Made by a program: the position numbers and the translations under genes
The notes under the pieces: model-generated
The model's database searches: none
What the model was told of the DNA's origin: nothing
The model's input: the letters and a program-made list of their open reading frames with translations, nothing else
Assembly (NCBI GenBank): GCA_937983055.1
Contig: CALJLA010000068.1
Location: 5,250-69,249, forward strand
Source of the DNA: an uncultured Pseudomonadota bacterium
GTDB lineage: Bacteria > Pseudomonadota > Gammaproteobacteria > Burkholderiales > Eutrophovitaceae
Reading direction: 5' to 3'
Length of the DNA: 64,000 nucleotides
Shown here: positions 54,765 through 63,967 of the stretch, piece by piece
How the letters are laid out: each line of letters begins with the position of its first letter
How positions within the stretch are numbered: position 1 is the first letter of the stretch

Positions 54765-55067
54765 ATGCGGAAGATAGTGCCGTTGGTGTTGAGTCTTGTC
54801 TTCATGTCGACGGTTGCCTTTGCCACAGAGCATCAGGTCGTGGAGATCGAGGTGACTGGGCTTGCGTGCCCGTTTTGTGCCTACAGCGTGGAGAAAAGCA
54901 TCAAGAAGTTGCCGGGAGTTAATTGCGTCCAGGTTGATCTGGCAAACGGTGAGGTTCGAATTGAAATGCGGGCCGACCATACAGTCGATCTCGAGCAGGT
55001 CAAGCACGCGATCCTCAACGCCGGGTTCACTCCCGGTGAGGCGACAATGTCTACGGTCGACGAGTAG
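54765..55067 (+). CDS. Periplasmic HMA-domain metal-binding protein (MerP-like)
   Basis: 100 residues. Signal peptide MRKIVPLVLSLVFMSTVAFA followed by one HMA domain: GLACPFCAYSVEKSIKKLPGVNCVQVDLANGEVRIEMR. The metal site is CPFC instead of MTCxxC. ATG 54765 follows GGAGAGTGAG; upstream ATG codons at 54726 and 54735 lack a signal peptide. The next gene begins on the last base of this stop. Likely passes metal to the MerT-like protein, as MerP does. Confidence 0.82.
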   Translation: MRKIVPLVLSLVFMSTVAFATEHQVVEIEVTGLACPFCAYSVEKSIKKLPGVNCVQVDLANGEVRIEMRADHTVDLEQVKHAILNAGFTPGEATMSTVDE

Positions 55068-55963
55068 TGCGCTACCGGAACACGTTGCTCGGAATTGCGC
55101 TTGGCCTGATTATCTTCGGCCCGGCTGTCGGCGCACCGGTGACCTTTAATACGGCGTTGCCGGTCGGCGGCGACGAATTCGTTGCCCGAGGTCTGGTGGT
55201 GGTGAGTCAGTCGGGGGACGGTCCTGGTGCGGACGACAGGGATCTGGCGAGCACGTCAGTCATCGCCGTATTGGGATATGGTCTGAATCACAGGCTCGCA
55301 TTGTTTGGGGTTCTGCCCTATGTCGACAAGGAGCTCGATATCACGATGAACGGCAGTCGCGTCAACCGTTCGTCCAGTGGCCTCGGTGATGCAAGTGCTT
55401 TTCTTCGATACACGCTAGTGCAACGGGACCAGCCGGGGCACACGTTTCGTGTCGCGCCTTTCGCCGGACTCAAGGCGCCGACAGCCGACGATAACAGGAG
55501 CGACTCAATCGGTCGGTTGCCGCCTGGCCTGCAATCCGGTTCCGGCGCGTGGGACGTGTTCGGCGGTGTTACCGCGACTTACCAAACACTGGACTTTCAG
55601 GCTGATGCACAGGCGAGTTATCGCGTAAGAAATGAAGCGAACGGCTTCGACCCGGGCGACGAATTCCGCCTGGATGGTTCCCTCCAATACCGATTGTGGC
55701 CCCAGTCGTTAGGCGACGGGGTTCCGGATTTCTTGTATGCGGTACTCGAAGCTAATCTCGTCCGTCGTGACAACAACCGTGTTAACGGCGCCGATGACCC
55801 GAACTCTGGCGGTACAACAATCTACCTGTCGCCCGGCGTACAATACGTGACAAGACGCTGGATTGTGGAGGGTGTCGTGCAATTACCTGTAGTACAGAAT
55901 CTTCACGGCACGGCACTTGAAAACGACTATGTTGTTCGTGCCGGATTTCGATTCAATTTTTGA
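55067..55963 (+). CDS. Outer-membrane beta-barrel protein of the MerT/P-like module
   Basis: 298 residues. Signal peptide NTLLGIALGLIIFGPAVGA, then alternating amphipathic strands (FVARGLVVVSQSGDG, LFGVLPYVDKELDI, TFRVAPFAGLKAPTADDNRSD, DVFGGVTATYQTLDFQADAQASY) and a C-terminal FRFNF with terminal Phe. This matches the transporter/phenol-degradation MetA-type barrel family often found with heavy-metal genes. GTG 55067 overlaps the upstream TAG by one base. It may move the metal or its complex across the outer membrane; unproven. Confidence 0.7.
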   Translation: MRYRNTLLGIALGLIIFGPAVGAPVTFNTALPVGGDEFVARGLVVVSQSGDGPGADDRDLASTSVIAVLGYGLNHRLALFGVLPYVDKELDITMNGSRVNRSSSGLGDASAFLRYTLVQRDQPGHTFRVAPFAGLKAPTADDNRSDSIGRLPPGLQSGSGAWDVFGGVTATYQTLDFQADAQASYRVRNEANGFDPGDEFRLDGSLQYRLWPQSLGDGVPDFLYAVLEANLVRRDNNRVNGADDPNSGGTTIYLSPGVQYVTRRWIVEGVVQLPVVQNLHGTALENDYVVRAGFRFNF

Positions 55964-55965
55964 AT

Positions 55966-56229
55966 ATGACCGTTACGGTAGAATTGTTTACCTCGGGCGG
56001 CTGCCCTCACTGCGCCAGGGCAATGAAGCTATTGGCGCGAGTCGGTGAGTCTTTTGGTGCCGACCGGGTTGTGCTGCGACAGGTCGACGTCGTGACTGAA
56101 ATCGACTATGCAGTGGCGCTCGGAGTGCTGTCCACACCGGCGGTCGCGGTGGACGGAGAACTACTATTTACATCGCTGCCGCCTGAGAAAAAGCTACATG
56201 CGGAACTACTGAAACGAGTATCAACTTAA
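55966..56229 (+). CDS. Glutaredoxin/thioredoxin-like small redoxin (CPHC)
   Basis: 87 residues, thioredoxin fold: VELFTSGGCPHCARAMKLLARV with CxxC at about residues 13-16, then LRQVDVVTEIDYAVALGVLSTPAVAVDGELLF with cis-Pro in STPAV. No signal peptide, so cytosolic. TTG 55960 would overlap the barrel stop; ATG 55966 is used. In mercury and arsenic systems small redoxins reduce metal-thiol adducts; the same role is plausible for this module. Confidence 0.8.
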   Translation: MTVTVELFTSGGCPHCARAMKLLARVGESFGADRVVLRQVDVVTEIDYAVALGVLSTPAVAVDGELLFTSLPPEKKLHAELLKRVST

Positions 56230-56273
56230 CCTCGTAGTTCCGAGCAGCGATTTACTTGAACGAGCGTAATCAG

Positions 56274-56666
56274 ATGAACGAATACCTGATCGGTCAAGCA
56301 GCAAGTCGTGTTGGCCTGAGTGCCGACACGTTGCGTTACTACGAGAAGATTGGATTGTTGCCCACGGTGTCGCGCAACAGTGCCGGGCGACGAATGTACA
56401 TAGATAGAGATATTTCGCGACTGAATTTCGTAAAGCGCGCCCAGCGAATGAACTTCACTTTAGCGGAGATCGCCCAGTTGCTGGAAATGCGAGAGAATCC
56501 ACAGGGGGCACGAGAAGCAGTGCGGGCTGTAAGTCAACAAAAGTTGGTTCAGATTGAGGAGCAGCTCGAAGAATTGATGGTTTTAAAGAATGAGATGCAA
56601 TTACTCATTAATCTTTGCCACGGAGCGGAAGACGGCTGTCCGATTATCGAGAGACTGGAAGGTTGA
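56274..56666 (+). CDS. MerR-family regulator with CX6C metal loop
   Basis: 130 residues. Winged helix EYLIGQAASRVGLSADTLRYYEKIGLLPTVSRNSAGRRMYI, dimer helix, and the only cysteines at 115 and 122 (LCHGAEDGCPII), a CX6C loop. CueR has CX7C and Hg MerR has C82/C117/C126, so this is another subclass. No Cys or Ser at the position 77-79 that sets valence in CueR/ZntR. Last gene of the MerT/MerP-like module; its likely target is the promoter at 54299. An upstream ATG at 56256 is possible. Confidence 0.83.
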   Translation: MNEYLIGQAASRVGLSADTLRYYEKIGLLPTVSRNSAGRRMYIDRDISRLNFVKRAQRMNFTLAEIAQLLEMRENPQGAREAVRAVSQQKLVQIEEQLEELMVLKNEMQLLINLCHGAEDGCPIIERLEG

Positions 56667-56730
56667 ATCGATACTGGTCTTGCGCAGTCGCAGGGAGTTG
56701 TAATTGCACCTGCGTGACGGATCGTGGTGC

Positions 56731-57156
56731 TTACACTCGCGCTTCGGTATCCGGATCGAGTAGCGCATCGATAATTGGGCATTCGGGCACTTTGCTCCCC
56801 GTGCACTTCGCAGCTATCGAACGCAATGTAGCCCCAAGGCGTTGAAGGTCAGCTATCTTCGATTCCACGATGGCGGCGTGACCGAGCGTCAAATCGCGCA
56901 CATCCGCACACGTGTAATCGTGTTCATCGACGAGCTCGAGCAGATTACCGATATCCCGCATCGAGAAGCCCAGTTGCCGGCACCGGACAATGAAGTTCAG
57001 TCGATTAAGGTCATCCTCTCTATAGACACGGTAGCCACCGGCCGTGCGCGGCGGCTTTGGCAGGATGCCGCTCTTCTCGTAGTAGCGGATCGTATCGACC
57101 TTGACGCCGGTTCGCTTCGATAGCTCACCGATCTGCATTTCGCCGGAATTCTTCAT
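56731..57156 (-). CDS. MerR-family divalent-metal regulator (PbrR/ZntR-like)
   Basis: 141 residues. MQIGELSKRTGVKVDTIRYYEKSGILPKPPRTAGGYRVY winged helix. Three candidate ligands: Cys in YTCADV (equivalent of C79) and CTGSKVPEC near 125-133. Cys79 plus CX7C is the arrangement of Pb/Zn/Cd sensors such as PbrR and ZntR. Divergent from the merB operon, with an operator of ZntR type between them (57166). It could control both the 57233-60604 mercury genes and the module at 54337. Start 57156 has AAGGG upstream; 57138 is an alternative. Confidence 0.83.
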   Translation of the reverse strand: MKNSGEMQIGELSKRTGVKVDTIRYYEKSGILPKPPRTAGGYRVYREDDLNRLNFIVRCRQLGFSMRDIGNLLELVDEHDYTCADVRDLTLGHAAIVESKIADLQRLGATLRSIAAKCTGSKVPECPIIDALLDPDTEARV

Positions 57157-57165
57157 CGCTGACCC

Positions 57166-57196
57166 TTGACTCTGGAGTCACTCCAGGGTTGATACT
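57166..57196 (+). promoter_or_regulatory. ZntR/PbrR-type promoter of the merB operon
   Basis: TTGACT at 57166-57171, 19-bp spacer and GATACT at 57191-57196. The dyad CTGGAGT-c-ACTCCAG (perfect 7-bp arms) is the classic PbrR/ZntR operator. It lies 37 bp before the ATG of the secreted protein at 57233 and next to the divergent MerR gene. Confidence 0.83.
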
Positions 57197-57232
57197 CGGT
57201 CCATGCAACAACAATTGCAAGGAGGGATCGGC

Positions 57233-57745
57233 ATGGTTCGGATGATTTTCCTGAGTTGGATTATTGCGGCTGGCGCGCTGCTCGCGGGCCTTCCAGGCAC
57301 GTCACATTCGGCTACTGCCGTTCCTGTGTTGGCGCTGGAGTTCGTGTACCAGCAATCCGAGCGTCGCTGGTTCCGGGACCGACCGGCGTTTTTCGAGACT
57401 TACCTGGGAACGGGCAACGGCCAGGCGACAGGCAGGCTCGAGGGCTGGGTCGGATGGGATTTGTACGAAGACCAAAAGCGCGACGACTTTCATCCGGCCC
57501 ATTTCCACGGCTTCATCGAGCAGGACGGCCAACGACACGAGTTTCAGATCATCGGCATCTATACGCCGATCAGCGACGACTCCGCCGTCACGCCAGACGG
57601 CAAGACACATCCAAAGCTCTGGGCACTGTCCGGCGCAATCGTGTTCGAGGATACGACAGTGCTGGGCGCACGGCATCTGCCCGTCACCGGCGTCGCCAAC
57701 CTGGAAACCTGGACCGCATCCTACGAAGTGTGGGAAACGTCATGA
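57233..57745 (+). CDS. Secreted protein of unknown function, coupled to merB
   Basis: 170 residues. Signal peptide (MIFLSWIIAAGALLAGLPGTSHSA), then a single compact domain: VYQQSERRWFRDRPAFFETYLG, GRLEGWVGWDLYEDQKRDDFHPAHFHGFIEQDGQRHEFQIIGIYTP, GAIVFEDTTVLGARHLPVTG. I recognise no family. HPAHFHG carries two His that could bind a metal. It starts after AAGGAGGG and its stop overlaps the merB ATG (ATGA). First gene of an operon controlled by a ZntR-type promoter. Confidence 0.65.
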   Translation: MVRMIFLSWIIAAGALLAGLPGTSHSATAVPVLALEFVYQQSERRWFRDRPAFFETYLGTGNGQATGRLEGWVGWDLYEDQKRDDFHPAHFHGFIEQDGQRHEFQIIGIYTPISDDSAVTPDGKTHPKLWALSGAIVFEDTTVLGARHLPVTGVANLETWTASYEVWETS

Positions 57746-58428
57746 GTGCCAAATCAATCAGTCACCGGCTGACAACACTGTTTCCGCCACTTGATGCGAC
57801 CGACGCGCGCATCGCTCTGAGCATTTATCGCTTGCTTGTAGGCAATGCGCCTGTCAATCCAGGCAATATCGCGAACGAGTCTGGTGAAGCGGAGGCGCAT
57901 GTGCGTTATCTGCTCAATCACTGGCCTGGGGTATATCGCGATGACGATTCCAACATCATCGGCTTCTGGGGACTGGCTCGACCGGAAATGGGTTACGAAC
58001 TATCGATCGCCGGTCAGGCGCGATTCGCCTGGTGCGCGTGGGATACGTTATTTCTTCCAGAGCTCCTGAACGCCGAAGTGCGAGTCGACGCGGCGACCGG
58101 CCTCGCACAAAAACCCGTTCATTTGACGGTCACGCCTGACGCCGTCATGCGCGAAATGCCAATCGATGACGAACTTTACGTCTCGTTCAACTTGCCGACC
58201 GACGAAAACTGGGAGGACAACGTCGTCGCGTCATTTTGTCACCATGTCCATTTCCTTTATGCCGACGAAGTAACTGCCTGGCGTGAGCGAAACACCGGGG
58301 GAGTGGTCTTGACACTTCGGGAGGCATTCAGTGCGGGGAAATCCAAGAACCGGCATCAGTTCGGCTCGGTCATGCTCGATGCGGAATCCGATGCCGCATC
58401 GCCGGCTTCGCAATTACATCAGGCCTGA
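57742..58428 (+). CDS. merB: Organomercurial lyase MerB
   Basis: 228 residues. Cleaves the carbon-mercury bond of organomercurials, releasing Hg(II) for MerA. Catalytic residues are visible as RFAWCAWDTLFLP (Cys98, Asp101, equivalent to C96/D99) and SFCHHVHF (Cys about 166, equivalent to C159). The N-terminal helical DNA-binding-like domain is followed by the catalytic fold. ATG 57742 overlaps the upstream stop by 4 bp. merT starts 3 bp downstream. Confidence 0.92.
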   Translation: MSAKSISHRLTTLFPPLDATDARIALSIYRLLVGNAPVNPGNIANESGEAEAHVRYLLNHWPGVYRDDDSNIIGFWGLARPEMGYELSIAGQARFAWCAWDTLFLPELLNAEVRVDAATGLAQKPVHLTVTPDAVMREMPIDDELYVSFNLPTDENWEDNVVASFCHHVHFLYADEVTAWRERNTGGVVLTLREAFSAGKSKNRHQFGSVMLDAESDAASPASQLHQA

Positions 58429-58431
58429 ATC

Positions 58432-58836
58432 ATGAATGAAACGAATCGAAACGCAGCAATGACGAACGGAAGCGCTACTCCGGAAACTGGCAACGGTCGG
58501 CAGAAGTTTCTCGCTGCCGGTAGCGTTCTCGGCGGTGTCCTCGCGTCAACGTGCTGCATCGCGCCACTGCTGCTCGTCACACTCGGCGTCGGCGGCGCGT
58601 GGATGGGCAGACTGACTGCGCTGGCGCCGTATCAACCCTATTTCGTCGCTGCCACGCTGGCGTTCCTTGCCGGCGGTTTCTGGTATGTCTACTGGAAACC
58701 GCGGCGAGCCTGTGACGCAGATGGATACTGTGCGACCGACACGGCCGACAGGGTCGTGAAAGTCGCACTCTGGGTCGCCACCGGCCTCGTCGCTCTGGCG
58801 CTCGGAGTGACCTACCTATTGCCTTACTTTTTGTAG
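58432..58836 (+). CDS. merT: Mercuric ion transporter MerT
   Basis: 134 residues, three helices. STCCIAPLLLVTLGVGGAW in helix 1 supplies the vicinal Cys pair, and the cytosolic loop CDADGYC carries the second pair that hands Hg(II) to MerA. N-terminal about 25 residues are polar and not conserved. Part of the merB-T-P-A operon. A second ATG at 58459 is an alternative start. Confidence 0.92.
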   Translation: MNETNRNAAMTNGSATPETGNGRQKFLAAGSVLGGVLASTCCIAPLLLVTLGVGGAWMGRLTALAPYQPYFVAATLAFLAGGFWYVYWKPRRACDADGYCATDTADRVVKVALWVATGLVALALGVTYLLPYFL

Positions 58837-58846
58837 GAGAACTGCA

Positions 58847-59134
58847 ATGAATAGAATACTTCTGACGACGTCCGTTGTGCTGCTCATACTGGTGTCGGCT
58901 TTTGCCGTCGCCGAAGAGCGCACCGTCGTACTGAACGTCGAGAAGATGCACTGCGCGCTGTGTCCTGTGACTGTGCGCAAAGCGATCGAGAAAGTCGATG
59001 GCGTCAAAAACGTTGTCGTGGACTTCGATCGCAAGACAGCAACTGTAATCTACGATGATGATGCGACGACGATCGAGAGGATCGCCGATGCATCAACAAA
59101 CGTAGGCTATCCGGCTGCGCCGTCCCGGGAGTAA
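58847..59134 (+). CDS. merP: Periplasmic mercury-binding protein MerP
   Basis: 95 residues. Signal peptide ILLTTSVVLLILVSAFAVA then one HMA domain: VEKMHCALCPVTVRKAIEKVDGVKNVVVDFDRKTATVIYDDD. The Cys pair is HCALC, replacing the usual TCAAC. Delivers Hg(II) from the periplasm to MerT. ATG 58847 follows AGGAG about 6 bases upstream. Confidence 0.92.
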   Translation: MNRILLTTSVVLLILVSAFAVAEERTVVLNVEKMHCALCPVTVRKAIEKVDGVKNVVVDFDRKTATVIYDDDATTIERIADASTNVGYPAAPSRE

Positions 59135-59155
59135 CCTTCCGGTTGCTAACATTGA

Positions 59156-60604
<1,449 letters not shown>

Positions 60605-60628
60605 TTGCGGTCGGCTGCCGAGTCGACG

Positions 60629-61060
60629 TCAGCAAGGGCCGAATGACGTGTCCTCGAACAGAACCGGATTCCGGTTAAATGACAGGCTGCAGGGGGCGTT
60701 GGGACCCTCTTTTTCGCACTGCTTTGCGAAGTCGATGAGAATGTTCCGAACTTCCATGAGCGACTTGATTCGCTCATCGACGCGCCGAATCTGTTCCAGC
60801 GCCATTTCGCGCCCCAGTTCGCAGGTCGGATTCGTGCGCTGCTTCAAGTCGATCAAATCGCGAATTTGCCGGATCGTGAAGCCGGCCGTCTTCGTCCGAA
60901 GGATGAATTCGAGGCGTTCGAGATCATTGTGGTCAAAGACCCGATAGCCGTTGCCGGCATTGCGCCGAGGCTCGAGCAGCCCCGCGCGCTCGTAATAACG
61001 CAAAGTCTCGCGGGACAAGCCCGTCCTGCGCACGACTTCGCCGACTGTCATTGCATCCAT
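60629..61060 (-). CDS. merR: Mercury-responsive regulator MerR
   Basis: 143 residues. Winged helix VGEVVRRTGLSRETLRYYERAGLLEPRRNAGNGYRVF. Cys80, Cys115 and Cys124 have spacings 35 and 9, the same as C82/C117/C126 of Tn501 MerR, so Hg(II) sensing is well supported. Convergent with merA and divergent from a MerT homologue and lipoprotein; its operator lies at 61094-61125. Start could be ATG 61060 or 61051. Confidence 0.9.
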   Translation of the reverse strand: MDAMTVGEVVRRTGLSRETLRYYERAGLLEPRRNAGNGYRVFDHNDLERLEFILRTKTAGFTIRQIRDLIDLKQRTNPTCELGREMALEQIRRVDERIKSLMEVRNILIDFAKQCEKEGPNAPCSLSFNRNPVLFEDTSFGPC

Positions 61061-61093
61061 AGGTCTGCGGCTCCAGTGATAGGGTTGCGGCGC

Positions 61094-61125
61094 TTGACCC
61101 GGTACTGCGGTACAGGGTGTAGTCT
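61094..61125 (+). promoter_or_regulatory. MerR-type promoter of the second MerT gene
   Basis: TTGACC at 61094-61099, 20-bp spacer with GGTAC-tgc-GGTACAGGG, TAGTCT at 61120-61125. It lies between the divergent merR (60629) and the MerT-like gene at 61168. The dyad is imperfect. Confidence 0.75.
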
Positions 61126-61167
61126 GATGGAGAATTTGACGGTGAATCAGGCAGTTGGTTTCCGATC

Positions 61168-61557
61168 ATGACGAGAAATCCGTCATCCGAATCCCGCAAG
61201 GGCGCTGCAGCGACGACCGGCGGCGCAATCGGTATCAGCGCTATAGCCTCTTTCATCGGCTTGTGCTGCATCGGCCCGTGGGCGGTTGTTCTTTTTGGCG
61301 TCTCAGGCGCTGTCACCATGGCGCGCTGGGCGCCGTATCGACCGTACATCATCGGAGTTGCCGCCATCATGCTCGCGTGGGCGTTTTGGCGCGTGTATCG
61401 GCCGCAGCCTGTCTGCGAGGACGGGACGTGTCCGACCGGACCATCGATCTGGCTGAAAGTCATGCTGTGGGTGGCAGCAGTGATGATTGTTCTCGCGTTC
61501 TTCGCCGATCAACTTCAGTGGATTCTGGTCGACGCGACACCCGAGGGACTCAGATGA
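61168..61557 (+). CDS. merT: MerT-family mercuric transport protein (second copy)
   Basis: 129 residues, three helices. FIGLCCIGPWAVVLFGVSGA gives the Cys pair of helix 1, and the loop CEDGTC gives the second pair. Similar to the MerT at 58432 but with a polar Ala/Thr-rich N-terminus. First gene after the mercury MerR promoter. Overlaps the downstream lipoprotein by 4 bp. A second mercury importer in the same cluster, with no MerP of its own. Confidence 0.85.
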   Translation: MTRNPSSESRKGAAATTGGAIGISAIASFIGLCCIGPWAVVLFGVSGAVTMARWAPYRPYIIGVAAIMLAWAFWRVYRPQPVCEDGTCPTGPSIWLKVMLWVAAVMIVLAFFADQLQWILVDATPEGLR

Positions 61558-62915
61558 GAATTTGGAAACCATGGGAGCTGATGGTTGTCGCATTCGCTCT
61601 CGCAGCATGCGGTGGACAAAGCGACTCAAACGACAACACTGATTCCTCAAGTTCAAAGGAAATCGCACCTTCCAGTTTGATCGTTATGGGCGACGATCTG
61701 CAGGAATTGAAAGATGATTTCAATGCTAATGTCGGGCGCGTGCGTCTCGTATTTCTGAACGGACCGACCTGCGGAATCTGCCTGCGAGGCATGGCAGATC
61801 TCAACGACGCGTTCGTTGCAGCCAGCCAGGGGGATGATCGTCTTGTCACCTTCGTCATACATGTGCCGACGATGAGTGCGAAGGAACACCACGCGGCCGA
61901 CTCGATGCCTCTCCTGGATGGTCCCCGAGTGCATCACTATTGGGAGGAGTCCGGAATCATCGGGCAACAGTATGCGGATACTCTGGCAGTGCCGGTTTAC
62001 GTGTGGGACTTCTGGATGATTTACGGCCCGGATGCGGTGTGGGAAGGGGGCTTGCCGCCAGTTCCCGACTATTACGAGCACCAGCTGGGCGTCACGAGCG
62101 GCGGCTCACGGGTGTTCCCGCGCGAATTGCAGCTGGATGCGGAACGGTTCGCGGCCAAGACGGCCGAGTTTCTGGAGCTCGTTGACGCGCAGCGATTCGC
62201 CAACGACGCCAGTTTCAAACTCGCAGAACAAGACCGCCTGGCGGATGGAACCGTGATTCCCCACGTAGGTCAGCCGCGCAACGTTGCTGTCAGGCAGCAC
62301 ATCATGGGTCGCGGCGGATACAACAATCTGAAGCGAATACAGTCTGTCGAAGCGCACGGGCAAATCGAGGCAAACGGAACATCGGCACCAATAGTGGTTC
62401 GATCAAAGCGACCGAATGTGGTGCAAAGAATCGTCGGCGACGGCGACGCTGTCTCAATAGCAGAACTGGATGCCCAAGGGGCGGTGCAGATACCGACGGG
62501 TGACTTCCGCGGGCTCCCGGAAGACTATGAGAGGCTGGTGCTCAGGTCCTTCGAGTTTGACGGGCTGTTCGTCGAGTGGCCGGACAAGGGTCACGAAGTA
62601 GATATGCTCGGCATGCAGAAGTTTGGCGACGTACTCGCGTGGCAGCTCGACCTGGTTCAAAGTGGTGGGCAGCAATGGCATCTCTATCTCGATAGCCACA
62701 CGGGTGATCTCGTACGGGCAAGTCTGCTGGATGCTGACGGGAGTCCGTCATTCATCGTCGATCAGAGCGACTTCCGCGACGTGGCGGGCTTCCGGTTTCC
62801 ACATCAAGTCGAATACATATCCGAAAACGGAGTTCTGTTGGCGAAAGAATCTTTCGACAGGATTACAGTTGATGTGGAGCCGTTCGATCTAAACGAGAAC
62901 TCGGTGACTCATTGA
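61554..62915 (+). CDS. Lipoprotein: thioredoxin-like domain fused to LolA-like domain
   Basis: 453 residues. Lipobox VVAFALAACGG (Cys19). Part 1 (about 40-215) has a thioredoxin-like strand-helix start VRLVFLNGPTCGICLRGMADL with CGIC, and a VPVYVWDFWMIYGPDAVWE segment. Part 2 (about 235-453) reads as a LolA/outer-membrane-lipoprotein-sorting fold (RGGYNNLKRIQSVEAHGQIEANG; GLFVEWPDKGHEVDMLGMQKFGDVLAWQLDLV; YLDSHTGDLVRASLLDADG). The fusion is new to me. It follows the mercury MerT and may handle thiol or mercury adducts in the periplasm; this is inference. Confidence 0.6.
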   Translation: MRIWKPWELMVVAFALAACGGQSDSNDNTDSSSSKEIAPSSLIVMGDDLQELKDDFNANVGRVRLVFLNGPTCGICLRGMADLNDAFVAASQGDDRLVTFVIHVPTMSAKEHHAADSMPLLDGPRVHHYWEESGIIGQQYADTLAVPVYVWDFWMIYGPDAVWEGGLPPVPDYYEHQLGVTSGGSRVFPRELQLDAERFAAKTAEFLELVDAQRFANDASFKLAEQDRLADGTVIPHVGQPRNVAVRQHIMGRGGYNNLKRIQSVEAHGQIEANGTSAPIVVRSKRPNVVQRIVGDGDAVSIAELDAQGAVQIPTGDFRGLPEDYERLVLRSFEFDGLFVEWPDKGHEVDMLGMQKFGDVLAWQLDLVQSGGQQWHLYLDSHTGDLVRASLLDADGSPSFIVDQSDFRDVAGFRFPHQVEYISENGVLLAKESFDRITVDVEPFDLNENSVTH

Positions 62916-62919
62916 GCGC

Positions 62920-63462
62920 ATGGCAACGACGGACCTCAAACTCGACGAACCTGGCACGCTTCCGCAGCCTGGACCAATTGGCAGGCTGGTGCGACTCGGC
63001 TTTGCCGCGCCTTGCCTGTACTACGTCTATGGGCTGGTTACTGTGTCAGGCAGTCTTCTGACGTCCGACGGTAGTGTCCGTCCTTTGCTGTGGAACGGGA
63101 TCGTTCCGGGGTTATTCCTCGTCAGCTACGTTGTCAAAATTGGTTTTTCCCGTGCATGGAAGAAGTGGCCTGCAGTGGTCAGTGCGCTGGCCCTGGGCAC
63201 AGTAGCTCTGATCGGTTACCTGGAATCCGGATCAGTGGAGACTGCAGCATTGGCTCGCTCGATCTGGGTCTGGGAGTTGTATGTGTTTGGCCATCTGGGT
63301 ACAGCGTTCCTGATTGCTGCAATCATAGGTACGCCCGGCTGCGAAATGCGGGCGATTCACGATCTGTATTCGCGTATAACGGGTACACCAACAAAAGAAC
63401 ACTATTGCCCGGTCGGCCCGTTGCATCCGATCGACCAGTGGGAGGCGCGCCGCCGACCCTGA
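62920..63462 (+). CDS. Predicted membrane protein of unknown function
   Basis: 180 residues with about four membrane helices (LVRLGFAAPCLYYVYGLVTVSGSLL; WNGIVPGLFLVSYVVKIGF; AVVSALALGTVALIGYLES; FGHLGTAFLIAAIIGTPGCEMRAIHDL). Single Cys near 32 and late CEMRA and YCPVG Cys residues. No family recognised. It begins 4 bp after the lipoprotein stop, so it is in the same mercury-linked operon (MerT - thioredoxin/LolA lipoprotein - this). Confidence 0.6.
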   Translation: MATTDLKLDEPGTLPQPGPIGRLVRLGFAAPCLYYVYGLVTVSGSLLTSDGSVRPLLWNGIVPGLFLVSYVVKIGFSRAWKKWPAVVSALALGTVALIGYLESGSVETAALARSIWVWELYVFGHLGTAFLIAAIIGTPGCEMRAIHDLYSRITGTPTKEHYCPVGPLHPIDQWEARRRP

Positions 63463-63508
63463 CAGGGTGTCTCGCATTGCCTGCCGGCCGGCAATCATCG
63501 AGGTGACC

Positions 63509-63886
63509 ATGGCACGAACCACCCTGCAGCGCACAGCCCCGGTACTGGTCGTTACCACCCGCACAATGAAGCCGATGCGGGACTTCTTCGTCGAAACGCT
63601 CGGGTTTACGGTTGACACCGAAGCTGGCAAGGGCCCCGCTTTCGTCACACTGGACCGTGACGGGCAGACGGTGATGCTGGAATGCCGCCCCGTTTTTTTT
63701 GCTGCCAAAAAGACCTGGACGATCTATTTCTGGGTGGATGATATCGAAGCAGCGTACGCGGAGTTCACCAGCAGAGATGCCGTGCTGAAAGGCCCCATCG
63801 TTGACAAATTTTACGGCTGTCGCGAGATTGCCGTCATCGCGCCCGATGGGCGCGTGATCGTCTTTGGGCAACTTGGTTCGGATTAG
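63509..63886 (+). CDS. VOC/glyoxalase-like metalloprotein
   Basis: 125 residues, two beta-alpha-beta-beta-beta repeats: APVLVVTTRTMKPMRDFFVETLGFTVDTEAGKGPAFVTLDRDGQTVMLECRP, then IYFWVDDIEAAYAEFTSRDAVLKGPIVDKFYGCREIAVIAPDGRVIVFGQ. The VOC fold covers glyoxalase I, bleomycin-binding and dioxygenase proteins; no substrate can be assigned. ATG 63509 follows GAGGTGACC. Last gene, 46 bp after the membrane protein. Confidence 0.8.
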   Translation: MARTTLQRTAPVLVVTTRTMKPMRDFFVETLGFTVDTEAGKGPAFVTLDRDGQTVMLECRPVFFAAKKTWTIYFWVDDIEAAYAEFTSRDAVLKGPIVDKFYGCREIAVIAPDGRVIVFGQLGSD

Positions 63887-63943
63887 TCGATTCGGGTCCG
63901 GTCAGGAACCTGCGCTAAAATTAGCCGAATACAGGTAGTGCGG

Positions 63944-63967
63944 CGGGCCGAATAAAGACCCGTTTTT
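63944..63967 (+). terminator. Weak terminator-like hairpin after the VOC gene
   Basis: CGGG (63944-63947) and CCCG (63959-63962) are followed by TTTTT (63963-63967). A 4-bp stem is short but the T run is clear. It lies about 57 bp after the VOC stop. Confidence 0.33.

Noticed and set aside
61127..61171. 14-codon frame whose stop overlaps the second MerT start
   Set aside because: Its ATG lies between the -10 box and the expected transcription start, so it would not be on the mRNA.
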